From Chitinophaga agrisoli (GTDB lineage: Bacteria > Bacteroidota > Bacteroidia > Chitinophagales > Chitinophagaceae), in contig NZ_VUOC01000004.1 of the NCBI RefSeq assembly GCF_008386695.1, forward strand, positions 2,854,327 to 2,918,326: a stretch of 64,000 nt of DNA, given 5' to 3'. Positions within the stretch are counted from its first letter, which is position 1. The number at the start of each line of letters is the position of its first letter. Made by a program: the position numbers and the translations under genes. Below the pieces are notes generated by a model that did no database searches, had not been told where the DNA came from, and saw nothing but the letters and a program-made list of their open reading frames with translations. Positions 36,437 through 44,816 of this stretch are shown here, in pieces.

Positions 36437-36979
36437 CTAGGCATTTTCTATGAGCTGGTAGATCTCCGGCAGGTTACGCCCCAGGCCATCGTAATCGAGG
36501 CCATATCCCAGGAGGAACTTATTGGGCACGGAAAAACCCAGGTAATCGATCTTAATGGGGTATACAAGGGCTTCCGGTTTGGTGAGCAGGGCCGCTATCA
36601 GCAGCTTTTTAGGCTGCTGGTGCTCCAGCTGGGGCAGGAACTGGTTCAGCGTTTTGCCGGTATCCACAATATCTTCCAGGATCACTACCGTACGGCCGTA
36701 CAGGTCCTCGTCCAGGCCAATGGCCGTTACCACATTGCCCGTGGATTTGGTGCCTTTGTAAGACACCAGCTTAATGAACGATATTTCCGCGTCTATGGTC
36801 AGGTATTTGAACAGGTCTGCCGCAAAACAGAAAGACCCATTGAGGATGGCGATAAAGAGGGGTCTCTCCCCCGCCAGGTCTTTATTGATCTGCGCAGCCA
36901 GTTCCTGTATACGCAGCTGCAGCTCCGTGGCGCCAATATATGGCTGAAACTCTTTATCATGCACCTTAACAACGGACAT
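36437..36979 (-). CDS. hpt: Hypoxanthine phosphoribosyltransferase
   Basis: A 180-residue purine-salvage enzyme that converts hypoxanthine (and guanine) plus PRPP to the nucleotide. The PRPP-binding loop is VVILEDIVDTGKTL. The flexible-loop region is SYKGTKSTG, and KIDYLGFSVPNKFLLGYGLDYDGLGRNLPEIY is the typical C-terminus. Length is normal. It starts 27 bp after the stop of the upstream LysM protein and may be cotranscribed with it. Confidence 0.95.
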   Translation of the reverse strand: MSVVKVHDKEFQPYIGATELQLRIQELAAQINKDLAGERPLFIAILNGSFCFAADLFKYLTIDAEISFIKLVSYKGTKSTGNVVTAIGLDEDLYGRTVVILEDIVDTGKTLNQFLPQLEHQQPKKLLIAALLTKPEALVYPIKIDYLGFSVPNKFLLGYGLDYDGLGRNLPEIYQLIENA

Positions 36980-37006
36980 AGCAAATGGTGGATTTATACG
37001 TTAACG

Positions 37007-38509
37007 TTATTTACCTACCAGCAAACGCTGGCCGATCTTAATATCTGTATTCTGCAGGTTATTCCATTCCTGCAGCTGGGTAATGCTGATGTTATAGCGT
37101 TTGGCAATACCATAAGCGGTTTCCTTGGGCTGCACCTCGTGATACTGCGGACCACGGGCAGGCGCTGGCGCGGGGCGTTGTACAACAGGGGGGGCCGTTT
37201 GTGCGGGAGGCGGCGTGGGCCGCTGCACTACGGGCGGCGCTGGCACTGGAGCAGCAGGTACGGGGCTCACAGGCGTAGTATTGGCAGGCGCCTGGGACTG
37301 TCCGCCGCCATTGCCATTCTTACCCATATTCTTCAGGTCCTCGATCATGCCGGCCGGTATGCCTCCCTGGCTCTGTGTGCCGGTAGTGGCCGGCGGAGGA
37401 GCAACAGGCGTTGGATTGCGGGTGGGCTGGGGCTGCTCTTTGGGAACACCCTGGCCTTCATCGCTTAATGAATAATTTTCCGCATCCGGATCTGCCGTAG
37501 GCGTGCTTTTAGCCAGTTTGGGCATTACATTGGCATAACCATCCAGGGCTAGTTTTTCGCCTACAGCGGGCTCCTGGCCTTCTTTCATCTTATTACGGCG
37601 GCGCAGCCATTTAAGCTGTACGCCTTCTATTTGTGATACGGCATACATGGTTTCTCCGGCTTCTACCACGTGGTAATCGTCCTTGCCTTTTTTGCCTTTC
37701 TTTTCCAGGTAGATGAACATGTCTGTAGACAGCGGGCCATCATCCTTCAGGTCATTATAGCCCAGCAGCCTGCTAAGACGTTTACCGTATTTATCTGCTA
37801 TCTGGATCAGCGAGGTACCCGCCGGTACATATAATACCTTGCGGTTATTGATCTCAAAAACGCCTTTGGGATAGCTGATCGGTTTAGATGGTTTGCTGGC
37901 CGTGGTAGCTGGTTTACCGCCGGCTTGGCTGACAGGGCGGCTGCTATACGGCGGCGCCTGGTTAGCGCTGCCGGCGCCGGATTTTACCAGCCCCTCTCCT
38001 TCCAGCGTGTATTGCTGCAGGTTATTATCTTCTATGATCTTGATGAGCTGCTGCGGATAAGTGGTGCTGGTAGCGTACCCCGCCTGTTTAAGGCCATAGG
38101 CCCAGGATTTATAATCCTCCTGGTTAAACTGGAACAGGAATGCGTAGCGGGGGTTATTCTTCAGGAATTCAGAGTGATCATGATAGGACGCTGCCACGGT
38201 AGTATACTTACGGAAACACTCCTGCGCGGCGTCATCATCATAATGCACGGTTTCGCCTACCCAATTGTTCTTACACTTGATACCAAAATGGTTGTTGGAA
38301 TTAAGACACAGCCAGCCATTACCGCTCTGGGTTTCCAGGATGCCCTGGGCCAGCTTAATGGAGGCGGGAATACCGGACTGGCGCATTTCATCCACAGCAA
38401 TATCCTTGTACTTGGCAATATATTGCTGTGTTGTCATGGTTTGCGCTTTCAACACAGACATGCAGCCAATAAGAAAACTGACCACTACACAAAATTTCCT
38501 TACTTGCAT
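37007..38509 (-). CDS. LysM-containing glucosaminidase-domain peptidoglycan hydrolase
   Basis: A 500-residue exported protein (ATG at 38509 gives the signal peptide). An N-terminal glucosaminidase/GH73 domain has the catalytic-type Glu in LAQGILETQSGNG and the NNHFGIKC motif. Two LysM-like modules follow (VLYVPAGTSLIQIADKYGKRL and YHVVEAGETMYAVSQIEGV), then a Pro/Ala/Thr/Gln-rich linker (about residues 345-455) and a third LysM at the end (EVQPKETAYGIAKRYNISITQL). It should cleave the glycan strand of peptidoglycan during growth or division. The TTG seven codons upstream is not used. Confidence 0.92.
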   Translation of the reverse strand: MQVRKFCVVVSFLIGCMSVLKAQTMTTQQYIAKYKDIAVDEMRQSGIPASIKLAQGILETQSGNGWLCLNSNNHFGIKCKNNWVGETVHYDDDAAQECFRKYTTVAASYHDHSEFLKNNPRYAFLFQFNQEDYKSWAYGLKQAGYATSTTYPQQLIKIIEDNNLQQYTLEGEGLVKSGAGSANQAPPYSSRPVSQAGGKPATTASKPSKPISYPKGVFEINNRKVLYVPAGTSLIQIADKYGKRLSRLLGYNDLKDDGPLSTDMFIYLEKKGKKGKDDYHVVEAGETMYAVSQIEGVQLKWLRRRNKMKEGQEPAVGEKLALDGYANVMPKLAKSTPTADPDAENYSLSDEGQGVPKEQPQPTRNPTPVAPPPATTGTQSQGGIPAGMIEDLKNMGKNGNGGGQSQAPANTTPVSPVPAAPVPAPPVVQRPTPPPAQTAPPVVQRPAPAPARGPQYHEVQPKETAYGIAKRYNISITQLQEWNNLQNTDIKIGQRLLVGK

Positions 38510-38536
38510 GAATTCGAATTTAACGGACAAAATATA

Positions 38537-38634
38537 ATGTGCTAATGTGCTGATATGCTAATGTGCTAATGATGGTGAAAATCATCGCTTCAATGCATTA
38601 GCATATTAGCACATTAGCATATCAGCACATTAGC
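38537..38634. repeat. Facing octamer arrays forming a perfect 30-bp inverted repeat
   Basis: The left arm, 38537-38571, has the octamers ATGTGCTA, ATGTGCTG, ATATGCTA, ATGTGCTA. The right arm is the inverted copy at about 38595-38634. The 30 bases at 38541-38570 are exactly inverted at 38605-38634 with a 34-base loop. The right arm includes the TAA stop (38632-38630) and the final Ser codon of the O-methyltransferase gene. The left arm abuts the upstream region of the glucosaminidase gene. Confidence 0.95.
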
Positions 38635-39274
38635 TGATCTTTCTAATCATCAGCAGGCCATCCCTAATGGTAAGCAACAGCTGTTCTGCGCGGCCATCTG
38701 CCTGCACTTTTTCACAGAACTGTATCATGGCTTTGGCATTGGTGCTCTGCAGGGAAGCGTCTTCCATAACTTCGCCATGGTACAGCACATTATCTGCCAG
38801 GATATAACCGCCGGGGCGCAGCTTATCCCATACGAGATCATAATACTGCGCATAACCCTGTTTATCTGCATCGATAAAAACCAGGTCAAATGTTTCCTGT
38901 AATTGCGGGATAATCTCGGCGGCCTTGCCTATATGCAGCTGTATCTTGTGTGCCAGTCCTGCTTCACGGAAATAGCGTTGGCATATCTCTTCCCGTTCTT
39001 CATTAATGTCCAGTGTGTATAGCAGTCCGTCATCTGTTAAACCCTGTGCCAGGCATATAGCAGAGTAACCGGTATAAGTGCCTATCTCCAATATCCGGCG
39101 GGGCCGTATCATATGGCTGACCATGGACAGGTATTGCCCCTGCAGGTGCCCGCTTAACATATGCGGTTGTTCCACCTTCAGGTAAGTTTCACGGTTCAGA
39201 CGACGCAGCACCTCCGTTTCCGGGCTGGTGTATTTTTCTGCAAATGCATTCACTGCTACAGGAATAACGTCCAT
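38630..39274 (-). CDS. SAM-dependent O-methyltransferase (methyltransferase 3 family)
   Basis: A 214-residue enzyme of the catechol/caffeoyl-CoA O-methyltransferase fold. SAM motif I is ILEIGTYTGYSAICLAQGL, and the metal/acid segment VFIDADKQGYAQYYDLVWDKLRPGGYILADNVLYHGEV is diagnostic. The natural substrate is unknown. The ATG at 39274 is preferred; a TTG two codons upstream is not. Its stop codon is part of the facing octamer array. Confidence 0.9.
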   Translation of the reverse strand: MDVIPVAVNAFAEKYTSPETEVLRRLNRETYLKVEQPHMLSGHLQGQYLSMVSHMIRPRRILEIGTYTGYSAICLAQGLTDDGLLYTLDINEEREEICQRYFREAGLAHKIQLHIGKAAEIIPQLQETFDLVFIDADKQGYAQYYDLVWDKLRPGGYILADNVLYHGEVMEDASLQSTNAKAMIQFCEKVQADGRAEQLLLTIRDGLLMIRKIS

Positions 39275-39308
39275 ATGCAAGAAAAAATTTCTGCAAACAT
39301 ATGAAAAT

Positions 39309-39402
39309 TAGTCGTTAGTTGACAGCCGGCAGCCCTCCGTAATGCCTGCGGTCCATCATAAAACCGCATTATTACCAGGGGTTGCCGCTGCACTAACGAC
39401 TA
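39309..39402 (-). terminator. Long imperfect palindrome between the LOG and O-methyltransferase genes
   Basis: TAGTCGTTAGT (39309-39319) and ACTAACGACTA (39392-39402) are perfect inverted arms. Further pairing follows inside (AGCCGGCAGCCC against GGGGTTGCCGCT), with an inner hairpin TGCGGT/ACCGCA. It lies just beyond the LOG stop and could end that transcript, though there is no T-run. It may instead belong to the heptamer-repeat class. Confidence 0.55.
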
Positions 39403-39426
39403 TTGTATCCTGACAAATAAATTCTT

Positions 39427-40128
39427 TTAGAAATTGGGCCGGAGCTTATTGGTGGTATAGAATACACGGAAATATTCCACCACTTCATCCGCGGTATCGA
39501 ACAGCTGCAGCAGGCCAAGATCTTCCGGGTTGATGTTGCTTTCTTTTTCCATCATCACCGTGCGGATCCACTCCAGCAGGCCGCTCCAGTATTCTTTGCC
39601 TACCAGTACCATGGGGGTTTCCGTCATCTTTTTGGTCTGTATGAGGGTGGCTACTTCAAAGAACTCGTCCATGGTGCCAAAGCCGCCGGGCATCATCACA
39701 AAGCCCTGCGCATATTTGGTGAACATCACCTTGCGCACAAAGAAGTAATCGAAATGGATGTTCTTGTCGTGATCAATAAAGGTGTTGGGGTATTGTTCAT
39801 GCGGCAGTGTGATATTCACCCCTACTGACTTGCCTTTAGCCATCTGCGCGCCTTTATTGGCCGCTTCCATTACGCCGGGGCCACCGCCGGAAATGATTCC
39901 GAAGCCGTCTTCTGCCAGGCGGCGGGCTATCTCTACCGTAAGATCGTAATATTTATGTCCGGGTTTAGTACGTGCGGACCCGAATACTGAGATACAGGGG
40001 CCCAGTTTAGAAAGGGACTCAAAGCCTTCTACAAACTCGGCCATGATCTTAAAGATCTGCCAGCTGGAATGCGCGCGGGTTTCTGTCCAATCCCTCTCTT
40101 TCAAGTTTTTTAAAGTACCATTATGCAT
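39427..40128 (-). CDS. LOG-family (TIGR00730) nucleotide phosphoribohydrolase
   Basis: A 233-residue Rossmann-fold protein of the Lonely-guy family, which hydrolyses nucleoside 5'-monophosphates or cytokinin ribotides to the free base. Diagnostic motifs are SGGGPGVMEAANKGA and PGGFGTMDEFFEVATLIQTKK (the PGGxGTxxE signature). The bacterial substrate here is not known. It opposes the sodium symporter gene across 156 bp. Confidence 0.92.
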   Translation of the reverse strand: MHNGTLKNLKERDWTETRAHSSWQIFKIMAEFVEGFESLSKLGPCISVFGSARTKPGHKYYDLTVEIARRLAEDGFGIISGGGPGVMEAANKGAQMAKGKSVGVNITLPHEQYPNTFIDHDKNIHFDYFFVRKVMFTKYAQGFVMMPGGFGTMDEFFEVATLIQTKKMTETPMVLVGKEYWSGLLEWIRTVMMEKESNINPEDLGLLQLFDTADEVVEYFRVFYTTNKLRPNF

Positions 40129-40252
40129 TGTTCAATTATATTGATTACTACCAGGCAATTTAGCCATTTCAGCGCTGGTTTTGGCCTCAAAAGGCAAAAA
40201 ATATTGACAAACGCCCCTGCTTTATTGGTGTAGGCAGACTCCAAACTTTTGT

Positions 40253-40260
40253 TATTTTTG
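40253..40260 (+). promoter_or_regulatory. Putative -7 box of the symporter gene
   Basis: TATTTTTG matches TAnnTTTG, 25 bp upstream of the ATG. A TTG at 40225-40227 is 25 bp upstream of the box, slightly longer than the usual spacing. Confidence 0.55.
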
Positions 40261-40284
40261 ATACTTATCACTTAAACCATCCGC

Positions 40285-41769
40285 ATGTCAGCCACCTTAT
40301 TATTCACGTTAGTCATCGCCTATTTCTTAGTACTATTAGCTGTGGCCTGGGTTACCAGCCGCAATTCCAATAATGATTCCTTCTTCATTGGCAACCGTAA
40401 CAGTAATTGGATGCTGGTAGCCTTTGGTATGATAGGCACCTCGCTGAGCGGGGTAACCTTTGTAAGCGTACCCGGTACGGTAGGCAGTGATGGCTTTAAT
40501 TATCTGCAGGTGGTGATCGGTTATTTTATTGGCTATTTTATTGTGGCGTTTATACTGCTGCCGCTCTATTACCGGCTGAACCTGACTTCCATCTATCACT
40601 ATCTGGCGCAGCGTTTTGGGCTGGTGGCCTATAAAACGGGGGCCTTGTTCTTTATACTCTCCCGTACGGTGGGCGCCACGGCCAGGTTGTACCTGGTGAT
40701 CAACGTGCTGCAGCTGTTCATACTGGATAACCTGCACGTGCCTTTCTGGCTAACCACTTTTGTGATCCTGCTGATGATATTGCTGTATACTTTTGAAGGC
40801 GGCGTAAAGACCATTGTATTTACAGATACCCTGCAAACCACTTTTATGCTGTTAGGACTGGTGGTATGCATTCTCTATATCACGCACCAGCTGGGCTTTT
40901 CTTTCAGCCACGCGCTGGAAGTATTAAATGCGAAAGGGTATACCCATGTATTCAATACAGATGTAAATAGCAGGAACTTCTGGCTTAAACAAATATTGGG
41001 CGGGGCTTTCATTACCGTGGGTATGACGGGGCTGGACCAGGAGATGATGCAGAAGAACATCAGCGTAAAAACACTGGGCGGCTCGCAGAAGAACATGATC
41101 ACTTTCTCTGTTATACTGGTGGTGGTGAACCTGCTGTTCCTGCTACTGGGCGGCTTGCTGTATGTATTTGCAGAAAACGGAGGCATTGGTATTAAAGGGG
41201 ATGATCTTTTCCCCACTGTTGCGCTTACCCACCTGCCACCGGTGATCTCCTTTGTATTCATCATTGGTTTGATCTCTGCCCTGTTCCCCAGTGCGGATGG
41301 CGCTTTAACGGCGCTTACCTCCTCTTTCTGTATTGATATCCTGGGCCTCAGGAAAAGGGATGACCTGGATGAAAAAGGCAAGAAGAAAACACGGCGCGTT
41401 GTACATCTTAGTTTTACGGTGATCTTTTTCCTCTGTGTGATGATCTTTAAATGGATCGATAGTAAATCCATCATTGGTTTTATCCTGCAGATAGCCGGGT
41501 ATACCTATGGCCCCCTGCTGGGTTTGTTTGCTTTTGGCATATTCACCCGCAGGCCGGTACGGCAGGGTTATGGCGTGCTGGTTGTTTGCCTGGCGGCGCC
41601 CGTGATTTGTTATATCATCAGTGAGAATGCGGCCCGCTGGTTTGGCGGTTTCAAGATAGGGATTGAGCTGCTGATCCTGAATGCCATGATCACGTATGCC
41701 GGGTTATTAATTATTTCGGAGGAAAGGCAATTTGTAAAGAAAAAGAAGAAGAGACCGTTGCAGCAGTAA
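40285..41769 (+). CDS. Sodium:solute symporter (SSS family)
   Basis: A 494-residue inner-membrane protein with about thirteen hydrophobic segments. The SSS fold is supported by GNRNSNWMLVAFGMIGTSLSGVTFVSVPG, FILSRTVGATARLYLV and FEGGVKTIVFTDTLQTTFML, and by the conserved IGLISALFPSADGALTALTSSFCIDI. It couples Na+ entry to uptake of a solute; the substrate (sugar, amino acid, vitamin or sialic acid) cannot be told. Two hairpins downstream could terminate it. Confidence 0.92.
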   Translation: MSATLLFTLVIAYFLVLLAVAWVTSRNSNNDSFFIGNRNSNWMLVAFGMIGTSLSGVTFVSVPGTVGSDGFNYLQVVIGYFIGYFIVAFILLPLYYRLNLTSIYHYLAQRFGLVAYKTGALFFILSRTVGATARLYLVINVLQLFILDNLHVPFWLTTFVILLMILLYTFEGGVKTIVFTDTLQTTFMLLGLVVCILYITHQLGFSFSHALEVLNAKGYTHVFNTDVNSRNFWLKQILGGAFITVGMTGLDQEMMQKNISVKTLGGSQKNMITFSVILVVVNLLFLLLGGLLYVFAENGGIGIKGDDLFPTVALTHLPPVISFVFIIGLISALFPSADGALTALTSSFCIDILGLRKRDDLDEKGKKKTRRVVHLSFTVIFFLCVMIFKWIDSKSIIGFILQIAGYTYGPLLGLFAFGIFTRRPVRQGYGVLVVCLAAPVICYIISENAARWFGGFKIGIELLILNAMITYAGLLIISEERQFVKKKKKRPLQQ

Positions 41770-41925
41770 TAAAGAGACTGTTAATTTGACTGTTTAACGC
41801 GCCGTATTCGATAAACATACAAAGGTCAAAGTTTAAATTACAATGCTGTTCGCCAAAACATTAATAAGCTGTAAGAGAAGGCTGATCGCGCATGCATATG
41901 GTGGCGCTGCATAATAAAAATAATT

Positions 41926-42007
41926 GAGGTGAAGCATGAAGGGACAGGCCTTTGGTGCTTCACCTTTCTTACATAAAAAGAGCAGGTAACTTGACAGAAA
42001 CCTGCTT
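41926..42007 (+). terminator. Two consecutive hairpins after the symporter gene
   Basis: The first is GGTGAAGCA/TGCTTCACC (41928-41936 and 41955-41963) followed by TTTCTT. The second is AGCAGGT/ACCTGCT (41981-41987 and 42000-42006) followed by TTTA. They lie about 160 bp after the symporter stop in a 504-bp gap. The rest of the gap (41770-41925 and 42008-42135) shows nothing I can assign. Confidence 0.6.
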
Positions 42008-42135
42008 TACATTTAACACGTTATGAACGTGCAGCCGCTTATCAGATAAGCAACTGCATTATCTTCTTTCTAAAGTCAGCAAATATTTTTAATGTTTACG
42101 GGCGGAACTGTTATAACAACCGTTTATTATACACA

Positions 42136-42270
42136 ATGTCTTTTTACCTCTCTGTACAGAAATGCTTTGGTGCCTTCGCAGAATTAAAACGGGTTAGTGG
42201 CAAATGGTATCTGATCTGCCTGGTGCATAATAACGTGGTTTGTACAAAAATTACCAATAATGTAGCTTAA
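42136..42270 (+). CDS. Doubtful 44-residue ORF
   Basis: ATG at 42136 to TAA at 42268-42270 encodes MSFYLSVQKCFGAFAELK... ending NNVA. It has no recognised homology, no clear ribosome-binding site and no visible promoter. It is listed only because it fills the end of a 504-bp gap. It may equally be chance or a remnant of a larger gene. Confidence 0.15.
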   Translation: MSFYLSVQKCFGAFAELKRVSGKWYLICLVHNNVVCTKITNNVA

Positions 42271-42273
42271 AAC

Positions 42274-44652
42274 CTAATTTTTTATTAAAAAGTTTTGTTT
42301 CCCTCCCTTCAGCGGCATAGTAATATGGCCCCATATAAACTGCCCTGCAAGCCCCTCCGGCAAGGTTATTTCCGCTGATACGCCTTTACCGTCTGTACCC
42401 GTTCGTTTAAGACTCACTGTTATATTTCCCAGCGGGTGCGGCATGGTGCCGCTCACCTCCTGCAGCGCTCCCATTGCCGGCTGGATCTTCACGGCTGCAA
42501 AGCCCGGTTTAGCGGGCATGATACCGCAAATGGTGGCCAGGAAATCATAATTGGGGCTGGCGCTCCAGGCATGACAGTCTGAACGGGTAGGCTCCGGGTT
42601 CTCTGCAAAAGTGGTAAGGCCCATATCCAGCATATCACGCCAGGGCTTAAGCTGGGCGTAATACAGGTTAGCCATGCCTGCTTTCTTTAATGCCAGGTTC
42701 AGGTAAAAGCGATAATAGAAAGTCGCCTGGCTCAGGCTGGTATCTTCCAATACCCGTTGCAACACTACCTTTTCCTGGTTAACAGGCACCGCGCCGGACA
42801 GCACCGCCATAATACTGGCGTGCTGGCTGAATGTATTGCGTTTCGGCGTATTGGCCATTTCGTTACGCGCCTTATCAAAACACAGATCATATGTGCCTTT
42901 GTTAAGCGTAGCAGCCAGCTGCCGGTAATGCTCCGCATCCTGTTGTTTGCCGTAATGTGCAAACAGGGCGGCGGCCTGCTGCAGCGTATAGGTGTACTGT
43001 AAGGTGATCACGGAAGAGTTGCCATCTGTAGCGCCATCCGGCGTACCGCCGGGGAAAGCGTGGTTCCAGTCTGTAAAGCCCCACCAGTCCATAGGCCCCA
43101 GGATATGTTTTTGCTGGTCGATATGGCGCTCGTACCAATCCAGCACACCGCGCACCGCGGTAAAGTATTGTTGTATAAAGGCATCATCTTTACGGTGCAT
43201 CCAGTAGTCGTAGATCATGGATACCCAGTACAGGGAGAAAGGCGGTATCACCTGCAGGCGGTTACTGGGATAACGGCCCTGGGTAAGTCCTTCCGGCACG
43301 CGGGAGCAGTAGAAATCGTGGATAGCCTTCCGCATCAGCCGGTCATCGCCGGTTACATACAGGGAGATGAGGGACTGTATACGGGTATCGCCTTCATACT
43401 GCAGCTGCTCATAGTAAGGACAGTCGAAATAGGTTTCGCCGGCGCAAAGACGGGCGGTACGCCAGCCTACATCCCAGATCTGCTTAAGGGAAGCATCGTT
43501 GCTGGTAAAGCTGGCTTTTTGCACAAAAGGGTAACCGGTATAACTGCCCTGCAGGTCGTTAATGACCAGGGGCTGGCTGCCGGTGGTGATATCCAGTTGC
43601 AGGTAGCGGTAGGTACGTACCCATAATGGGCGGAAGTGCCGCTGTTCCCCGCCATCCGGTTCAAAGATGTCATAGTTGCCCAGTATCTCGCGGCCTTCGA
43701 TCTCGTTGCGGTTGCCTTTTTTATGATCGTGGAAAAGGGCTTCCGCATAGGTCATCTTTACGGTGCTGCCGGCGCCCTGGCTCACTACCAGCTCCGGGTA
43801 GGCTACGGTGTTAAAGGTCTGATCCAGCAGTATACTTACTGTTTTATTGGCGGGGATGGTAAGCGCGGCCTTGCCGGTCAGGAAATCATCTGCCGCCGTA
43901 ATGCCGGTGGCCCGGCGTACCTTTTGCAGGCGCTGGGGCGTTTCTTCCATAAGGGGGATAGTGCGCGGCGCCAGGCTCCAGAAATTATCTGAGCCCTGGC
44001 CTACGGGCGATGGGCTGGTAACATGCACAGCCGCCGGCCAGCTGCTATCGTCATAGGCAGGCTGCTCCCAGTTCCAGGGATAGTCCGCCGCCTTTACATG
44101 ATCGCCGGGGCCGGTGACCATATAGGTGTGCAGTCGCTGCCCGTTATCAATAGAGCAGGGCGTATAAGCCTTATCGCTGAACACCTTCCAGGTTTTATCA
44201 GTATTGGCGGCTTTTTCGTTCTCCGTATCGCCCTGCAATACAAACCCTGTTTGATTGGTTACCTGGGCCACCGGGGCATATACGCCCATATTCCAGACCA
44301 ATGCGGCCAGCGTGTTAGCGCCTGCCTGCAGGTAAGGGGCCAGATCCACCGTTTCAAAGTTCCAGTTGTAAAGATCACCGCGGGCGGGGCCGCTGCATAC
44401 CGGATGGCCGTTCACAAATAAACGGTAACGGTTGTCTGCGGATACATGCACAATGTAGCGCCCTGGTTTAGCCGCCAATGTGAGGGCCTTGCGGAAATGA
44501 TATACCCCATATTCGCGCTGTGCTGCGCCAGGGGCGGAGACCCAGGAAGCTTTCCAATGATCTTTTAATAAGGAGGGGTTTACCGGCAGATCCTGGGCGG
44601 ATACCTGCATAGATAAAAAAGACAAGAATAACAGAGTTATTAGTCGCTGCAT
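42274..44652 (-). CDS. Exported alpha-L-rhamnosidase-like glycoside hydrolase (GH78 type)
   Basis: A 792-residue protein with a signal peptide (MQRLITLLFLSFLSMQVSA). N-terminal beta-sandwiches (HVSADNRYRLFVNGHPVCSGPARGD) are followed by a GH78-like (alpha/alpha)6 barrel with the conserved ETYFDCPYYEQLQYEGDTRIQSL acidic region and WWGFTDWNHAFPGG. A C-terminal beta domain completes it. It should release rhamnose or a similar sugar from glycans. It stands alone, with a heptamer array upstream. Substrate specificity is not visible. Confidence 0.88.
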   Translation of the reverse strand: MQRLITLLFLSFLSMQVSAQDLPVNPSLLKDHWKASWVSAPGAAQREYGVYHFRKALTLAAKPGRYIVHVSADNRYRLFVNGHPVCSGPARGDLYNWNFETVDLAPYLQAGANTLAALVWNMGVYAPVAQVTNQTGFVLQGDTENEKAANTDKTWKVFSDKAYTPCSIDNGQRLHTYMVTGPGDHVKAADYPWNWEQPAYDDSSWPAAVHVTSPSPVGQGSDNFWSLAPRTIPLMEETPQRLQKVRRATGITAADDFLTGKAALTIPANKTVSILLDQTFNTVAYPELVVSQGAGSTVKMTYAEALFHDHKKGNRNEIEGREILGNYDIFEPDGGEQRHFRPLWVRTYRYLQLDITTGSQPLVINDLQGSYTGYPFVQKASFTSNDASLKQIWDVGWRTARLCAGETYFDCPYYEQLQYEGDTRIQSLISLYVTGDDRLMRKAIHDFYCSRVPEGLTQGRYPSNRLQVIPPFSLYWVSMIYDYWMHRKDDAFIQQYFTAVRGVLDWYERHIDQQKHILGPMDWWGFTDWNHAFPGGTPDGATDGNSSVITLQYTYTLQQAAALFAHYGKQQDAEHYRQLAATLNKGTYDLCFDKARNEMANTPKRNTFSQHASIMAVLSGAVPVNQEKVVLQRVLEDTSLSQATFYYRFYLNLALKKAGMANLYYAQLKPWRDMLDMGLTTFAENPEPTRSDCHAWSASPNYDFLATICGIMPAKPGFAAVKIQPAMGALQEVSGTMPHPLGNITVSLKRTGTDGKGVSAEITLPEGLAGQFIWGHITMPLKGGKQNFLIKN

Positions 44653-44740
44653 ACCGTGGAATTTGAACCTTGAAATAGCAATTTGTTGTTGCTAAAGTTA
44701 AGGCGTTGGATGGGTTTATTGTCCCATAGTGTCCTAGTGG

Positions 44741-44816
44741 TAGCTATTAGTTTTTAGCGGTTAGTGGTCAGCTTTCAGCGGTCAGTAATTAACTGTAGTA
44801 GTTAGCGCTTAGCTAC
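44741..44816. repeat. Degenerate heptamer (TAGCNNT) tandem array
   Basis: About eleven head-to-tail 7-mers: TAGCTAT, TAGTTTT, TAGCGGT, TAGTGGT, CAGCTTT, CAGCGGT, CAGTAAT, TAACTG (6 bp), TAGTAGT, TAGCGCT, TAGCTAC. The stop codon of the FAD oxidoreductase gene (44813-44815, TAG on the minus strand) lies inside the last unit. Confidence 0.8.

Noticed and set aside
41770-42135. A hidden RNA gene in the long gap after the symporter
   Set aside because: Only two terminator-like hairpins were seen; no promoter box or conserved fold could be recognised.
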